Positions 5,691-6,053 of a stretch of DNA of 6,053 nucleotides are shown here, one piece after another. Positions within the stretch are counted from its first letter, which is position 1; each line of letters opens with the position of its first letter. Under the pieces are notes generated by a model that made no database searches, had not been told where the DNA came from, and saw nothing but the letters and a program-made list of their open reading frames with translations. Origin of the DNA: DATBMY01 sp036554605 (GTDB lineage: Bacteria > Acidobacteriota > Blastocatellia > UBA7656); the NCBI GenBank assembly GCA_036554605.1, contig DATBMY010000290.1, positions 1 through 6,053 on the forward strand. The letters are read 5' to 3'. The position numbers were made by a program, and so were the translations under genes.

Positions 5691-6053
5691 ATGAGTAAGG
5701 CTGAAGGCGCGGAAGCGGCGCGGCCTCGACATTTCGATCTTCGCGACTGGTTCGCAAAGAGCCTGGGCGTGCGCCCGCAGCGCAAAGAAGAGATATATAT
5801 CGACATATCGAGATCAGCGACGCTGCTCGACCCGTCCTACTGGCTACAGATACTCTTCGCGGCCGGAATCGCCACGCTCGGGCTCATCCTCAACAGCCCG
5901 GCGGTCATCATCGGGGCGATGCTGATCTCGCCTTTGATGGGACCAATACTCGCCGCCGGGCTTGCGCTGGCTACGGGCGACATAATCCTGGGGCTGCGCG
6001 CGATTGTAAACCTCGCTTTGAGCTGTATGGTTGCCGTGGCATTCGCGGTCACT
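5691..6053 (+). CDS. DUF389 family membrane protein, 3' end missing
   Basis: The frame runs open from ATG 5691 to the right edge, giving 121 residues. A soluble, charged N-terminus (about 1-47) is followed by hydrophobic segments at about 49-67, 70-93 and 103-121. The signature is NSPAVIIGAMLISPLMGPIL (about 68-87), followed by GLALATGD, which is characteristic of DUF389 (the 'uncharacterized hydrophobic domain' family). Members are inner-membrane proteins of unknown function, and nothing here resolves the role. A weak AAGG lies just before the start, and no better in-frame start is seen back to the stop at 5652. The gene is divergent from otsAB and shares its 302-bp upstream region, so joint regulation is possible but unproven. 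Confidence 0.85.
   Translation, partial: MSKAEGAEAARPRHFDLRDWFAKSLGVRPQRKEEIYIDISRSATLLDPSYWLQILFAAGIATLGLILNSPAVIIGAMLISPLMGPILAAGLALATGDIILGLRAIVNLALSCMVAVAFAVT

Overview
The window carries parts or all of four protein genes from a bacterium. Three run on the minus strand, in transcription order: a trehalose-6-phosphate synthase/phosphatase fusion (3154-5388), a radical-SAM enzyme with a cobalamin-binding-like N-terminal half (1017-2891), and a HlyD-type membrane fusion protein cut off by the left edge (1-821). A fourth gene, a DUF389 membrane protein, starts divergently at 5691 on the plus strand and is cut off by the right edge. Moderately GC-rich coding DNA, a single-chain OtsA-OtsB fusion and an envelope adaptor with one N-terminal membrane anchor point to a Gram-negative-type bacterium. 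An acidobacterium or a deltaproteobacterium-like lineage would fit, but nothing here fixes the phylum.

The most unusual part is non-coding. The intergenic regions upstream of the radical-SAM gene (about 2944-3096) and upstream of the hlyD-like gene (about 846-1006) are diverged copies of one module of about 155 bp. In transcription order both copies contain a short palindrome (GGATAC-N4-GTATCC core), an AT-rich block (ATTAAATAAAG), and a nearly invariant block TGGCATAGTAyTTGGTTATAAC just before the gene. The last block resembles a sigma-54 -24/-12 promoter, and the palindrome sits about 110-120 bp upstream of it, where an enhancer-binding activator would be expected. The differences between copies do not favour third codon positions, so the module looks like duplicated regulatory DNA rather than coding sequence. 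It suggests that the radical-SAM gene and the exporter-adaptor gene are co-regulated as separate transcription units.

Functionally, the trehalose fusion is a self-contained two-step route from UDP-glucose and glucose-6-phosphate to trehalose. The radical-SAM enzyme has an intact CxxxCxxC cluster motif but an unknown substrate. With an export adaptor next door under the same upstream module, a modified and exported small molecule, lipid or peptide is a reasonable guess. No precursor peptide gene is evident in the window. The 302-bp divergent region 5389-5690 holds a strong interrupted hairpin and a perfect TTGACA hexamer, but no gene.
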